Positions 4,660 to 6,598 of a DNA stretch of 6,598 nt are shown here, in pieces. Each line of letters opens with the position of its first letter. Position 1 is the first letter of the stretch. Source of the DNA: JAJTFW01 sp046160245 (GTDB lineage: Bacteria; Bacteroidota; Bacteroidia; AKYH767-A; OLB10); assembly GCA_046160245.1 (NCBI GenBank), contig JBJXGU010000344.1:1-6598 (forward strand), written 5' to 3'. The notes below the pieces were generated by a model. The model worked only from the letters and a program-made list of their open reading frames with translations, was not told the origin of the DNA and made no database searches. The translations under genes and the position numbers were made by a program.

Positions 4660-6186
4660 ATGAAGAAAATTATCTTATTTTTAATAATTTCCTTCTTCGG
4701 CTTAGGTCCTAATGTCGCTCAAATAATTCCATTTGGCTTGAGTAAAGATTCTGTTGATATTCCGGAAATATATCGGATTAATGCAAATCAAAGTTTTTAT
4801 TTGTATAAACCATTAAACTATGATTCGATAAGTAGCCCAATTTGGTTTGTAATTCATGGGACTGGTGGCACAGGTGCAGGTTCTATAGGTAATTTATCTA
4901 CTATTGCTGATCGTAGAGGTGCATTGATGGTAGGTTTAACATTAAGTGGTTGGGGAACTACTATGATTGCACAATCCTCAATGATACATGGGTTAGATTC
5001 AAATGCACATGGATCACTACTGGCATGTGTTTATAGGCTTCCTGGTACTATCACGATAAAAAGAGTGTATGATTACATTAAAATTCGAGAGAACAGAATT
5101 TCGATACCAAGTTATTTGTCTGGATTCTCCTCTGGAGGACAATTTGTGTCCCGCTATATGTTGATTCGTCAAGCATATCCTGATTCAGTTCCAATTCAGA
5201 TGGCGATTTCGATGAGTCCATTTGGATATTCATTACCTACGGATTCTTTTTTAGGAGTTGCGCAACCCTGGGAATGTGGAATGATAATGCCTCTGCAACC
5301 TATTGGTAGCGTGTGTCCTCACTCTTATAATATATATGGATGGAATTGTAATGAACATATCATTCAGTATTACAATGAAAACTATGCAGTATGTGTTGGG
5401 GAATTGGATTTAGATTCGCAAATTAATGGAAGTTGTTATGATGTAACTGGAATCACAAGATTAGACCGTGCTCGAACTTTTTTTACATTTTGTGATAGCA
5501 ATGCTGTTACTAGAGGAACCACTCTAAACTGGCAATACGCTGAAATACCAGGTGCGGGTCACGATGAATATTCCTTATTTCAAACTAAATGGTTGCCTAC
5601 TGATTCATCCACCATTGCAGAAAGTATTTTATTTGACACACCCTACAATCCGGTTCCATCTATTGCTCCTGTTGCTTTTTTCTATCCCGACAGTTTAACA
5701 ATTCAGGCGAATGATACGGTCTTCTTCAATAATGTTAGTGTAAATGCAACATCTTATTATTGGGAGTTTGGTGATAGTACTTTTGCAACAAGCACACTTA
5801 CTAATCCTTACCATGTTTATTCTATGCCTGGTACTTATTCTGTTGAATTAACAGCGATGAATGCAACTGGTTGTGACAATTGGTTTAAACGAAAACATTT
5901 TATTCATGTAACAAGTGGAGTTGGATTAGATGAGATAAGTCAAAATTTTTTCATTATTAGTCCCAATCCGAACGATGGAACATTCACTTTACAACTAACT
6001 GACGCTGTTAGTGGAGGAATGCTCTACATTTATACTATGGAAAGAAAGCTTGTATATTCAAAATTGATAACGGACGAAATTAACCCCACAATTCACCTCC
6101 CTTCTTCTATTGCTGGTGGAATGTACATTCTGCAATTGCAATCTGACTTAGGATTTCAAAATAGTAAATTATTATTGAATAAGTAA
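4660..6186 (+). CDS. Second secreted alpha/beta hydrolase with PKD domain and T9SS type A sorting domain, paralogue of the gene at 1521
   Basis: The 508-aa product starts at an ATG after an A-rich leader (AACAAACAAAAAAAATCCC), typical of Bacteroidota. It has a signal peptide at 1-20 (cleavage before Q21), the HGTGGTGAG loop (H66-G67), nucleophile elbow GFSSG with Ser157, probable acid Asp250 and His301. The PKD domain carries WEFGDS at 368, and the T9SS type A domain covers about 429-508 (SPNPNDGTFTLQL, GMYILQL). It is collinear with the first hydrolase, with one inserted residue near 217. Most residues are identical, and the divergence concentrates in the signal peptide, residues 30-45 and the sorting domain. 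Eight cysteines are shared with the paralogue, while Cys151 of the paralogue is Ser here. The intact triad suggests both enzymes are active. It is the last gene before a strong hairpin terminator. Confidence 0.9.
   Translation: MKKIILFLIISFFGLGPNVAQIIPFGLSKDSVDIPEIYRINANQSFYLYKPLNYDSISSPIWFVIHGTGGTGAGSIGNLSTIADRRGALMVGLTLSGWGTTMIAQSSMIHGLDSNAHGSLLACVYRLPGTITIKRVYDYIKIRENRISIPSYLSGFSSGGQFVSRYMLIRQAYPDSVPIQMAISMSPFGYSLPTDSFLGVAQPWECGMIMPLQPIGSVCPHSYNIYGWNCNEHIIQYYNENYAVCVGELDLDSQINGSCYDVTGITRLDRARTFFTFCDSNAVTRGTTLNWQYAEIPGAGHDEYSLFQTKWLPTDSSTIAESILFDTPYNPVPSIAPVAFFYPDSLTIQANDTVFFNNVSVNATSYYWEFGDSTFATSTLTNPYHVYSMPGTYSVELTAMNATGCDNWFKRKHFIHVTSGVGLDEISQNFFIISPNPNDGTFTLQLTDAVSGGMLYIYTMERKLVYSKLITDEINPTIHLPSSIAGGMYILQLQSDLGFQNSKLLLNK
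5488..5588 (+). repeat. 101-bp identical segment shared with the paralogue (right copy)
   Basis: This is identical to 2346-2446 at an offset of 3142 bp. The following region to about 5912, including the PKD domain, stays unusually similar and has only scattered single-base changes, unlike the synonymously diverged upstream two-thirds of the gene. Confidence 0.85.
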
Positions 6187-6273
6187 AATCTTTATATTTC
6201 AATAGTTTGTTTTCAAACCAATTGCTTTACGAACTGGATGTGAGTTGTAAAATATAAAATTTAGAAGATGGGA

Positions 6274-6305
6274 TTGCACAGTAGTTTTATGCAAATTCTG
6301 TGCAA
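6274..6305. repeat. Inverted repeat downstream of the cluster
   Basis: TTGCACAG (6274-6281) pairs perfectly with CTGTGCAA (6298-6305) across a 16-base loop, just before the stronger terminator hairpin. No U-run follows directly. It may be a 3'-end stabilising hairpin of the hydrolase transcript or chance. The rest of 6187-6309 is AT-rich and shows no gene. Confidence 0.35.
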
Positions 6306-6309
6306 ACGA

Positions 6310-6350
6310 AAAAGGGTTACAAGCATAATTGCTTGTAACCCTTTGATTTT
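6310..6350. terminator. Strong bidirectional intrinsic terminator
   Basis: The perfect arms AAAGGGTTACAAGC (6311-6324) and GCTTGTAACCCTTT (6331-6344), extendable by one A-T pair, leave a 4-base loop. On the plus strand it is followed by GATTTTG and would end the hydrolase operon. On the minus strand it is followed by TTCGTTT after CCCTTT and would end transcripts running through tRNA-like copy D. It is unrelated in sequence to the AAGCCACT hairpins behind the other copies. Confidence 0.75.
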
Positions 6351-6404
6351 GTTGTGGGAGCAACAGGGTTCGTCGCGAAGCCTCGCGACTGTGACCTCTG
6401 CTTT
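6351..6404 (-). repeat. tRNA 3'-end-like repeat with palindrome, copy D (solo)
   Basis: On the plus strand it reads GTTGTGGGAGCAACAGGGTTCG, the near-palindrome TCGCGAAGCCTCGCGA (6373-6388), then CTGTGACCTCTGCTTT. The palindrome centre is the exact reverse complement of that in copy C. No GIY-YIG end (WFLxKFN) is readable next to it on the minus strand, so it is a solo copy. It sits directly against the strong hairpin at 6310-6350. Confidence 0.75.
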
Positions 6405-6447
6405 GTTTCCTTCGTCGAATCCTAAAGCCAATTTATTTTAATTAAGG

Positions 6448-6470
6448 AAGCCACTCTTTGAAAGTGGCTT
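6448..6470 (-). terminator. Stem-loop of repeat unit E
   Basis: Eight-base arms AAGCCACT and AGTGGCTT enclose a 7-base loop. It lies beyond tRNA-like copy E on the minus strand and is followed by CCTTAATTAAAATAAATT, so it lacks a clean U-run. It matches the hairpins of units A, B and C in sequence and position. Confidence 0.45.
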
Positions 6471-6474
6471 TACT

Positions 6475-6527
6475 TCTTGTGGGAGCAACAGGGTTCGTCG
6501 CGAAGCTTCGCGACTGTGACCTCTGCT
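6475..6527 (-). repeat. tRNA 3'-end-like repeat with 16-bp palindrome, copy E
   Basis: This has the same structure as copy B: GTGGGAGCAACAGGGTTCG, the perfect palindrome TCGCGAAGCTTCGCGA (6498-6513), and CTGTGACCTCTGCTT on the plus strand. It ends two bases from the stop codon of the partial GIY-YIG gene. It keeps G6491 where copy B has A904, so E is closer to the consensus of copies C and D. Confidence 0.78.
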
Positions 6528-6598
6528 TATCAATTAAATTTTTCCAAAAACCAATGACTGTCAAGGATTAGTTTTTCGATGAACTTTTTTGAGTTCAT
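6479..6598. repeat. Right copy of the 120-bp near-identical direct repeat (cut by window end)
   Basis: It matches 892-1011 at 119 of 120 positions at an offset of 5587 bp, in the same orientation, and probably continues beyond the window. With the left copy it brackets the whole T9SS gene cluster. Confidence 0.9.
6530..6598 (-). CDS. C-terminal part of a second GIY-YIG nuclease-family gene (runs off the window)
   Basis: The last 22 codons and the TGA stop (6530-6532) are visible on the minus strand and are identical at DNA level to the end of the gene at 943-1218 (from the internal Met of KRMNSKKFIEK onward). The catalytic part lies beyond the window, so intactness cannot be judged. Its stop is again two bases from a tRNA-like repeat (copy E), repeating the arrangement of the first gene. 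Confidence 0.8.
   Translation of the reverse strand: MNSKKFIEKLILDSHWFLEKFN

Noticed and set aside
6205..6218. GTTTG-TTTT-CAAAC hairpin as terminator of the hydrolase cluster
   Set aside because: The 5-bp stem is weak with no following U-run; the hairpin at 6310-6350 is a far better candidate.
892..6598. Classical insertion sequence or composite transposon
   Set aside because: No DDE, HUH or serine/tyrosine recombinase gene is visible and no terminal inverted repeats with target duplications were found. The bracketing units are GIY-YIG/tRNA-like elements, so only direct repeats are claimed.

Overview
The window looks like chromosomal DNA from a member of the Bacteroidota (Flavobacteriia, Cytophagia or a near relative). 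It is AT-rich, has A-rich leaders instead of clear Shine-Dalgarno sites, carries a TAnnTTTG-type promoter element, and encodes three secreted proteins that end in a type A sorting domain of the type IX secretion system (T9SS). The genus cannot be named from this sequence.

Layout. Positions 3-614 hold the 3' end of an unrecognised gene that begins outside the window. Positions 615-1412 are a repeat-rich zone whose elements read on the minus strand: three tandem copies (A, B, C) of a roughly 50-bp sequence resembling the 3' end of a tRNA, each followed by a stem-loop. Copy B lies directly behind an intact small GIY-YIG nuclease gene (943-1218), and copy C behind a decayed stub of the same gene. 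Positions 1447-6186 contain a probable promoter and three same-direction genes: an alpha/beta hydrolase-PKD-T9SS protein, a beta-propeller-T9SS protein, and a second alpha/beta hydrolase-PKD-T9SS protein paralogous to the first. Gaps of 64 and 54 bp without a clear terminator suggest one operon. Positions 6187-6598 hold a strong bidirectional hairpin terminator, two more tRNA-3'-like copies (D, E), and the last 22 codons of a second GIY-YIG gene that runs off the window.

How it fits together. The three plus-strand genes appear to encode exported or surface-attached proteins: two closely related serine esterase-like enzymes and one propeller protein. The enzyme paralogues share a central stretch nearly identical at DNA level, flanked by synonymously diverged sequence, which suggests gene conversion. 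The cluster is bracketed by directly repeated GIY-YIG/tRNA-mimic units (119 of 120 bases identical, 5587 bp apart).

The best candidate for an under-described system is this GIY-YIG plus tRNA-3'-mimic unit: a small nuclease gene whose stop codon abuts a sequence like a tRNA variable loop, T-arm and acceptor strand, with the T-arm interrupted by the palindrome TCGCGAAGCTTCGCGA, followed by a terminator-like hairpin. It occurs as complete, stub and solo copies, as a mobile or self-propagating element would.
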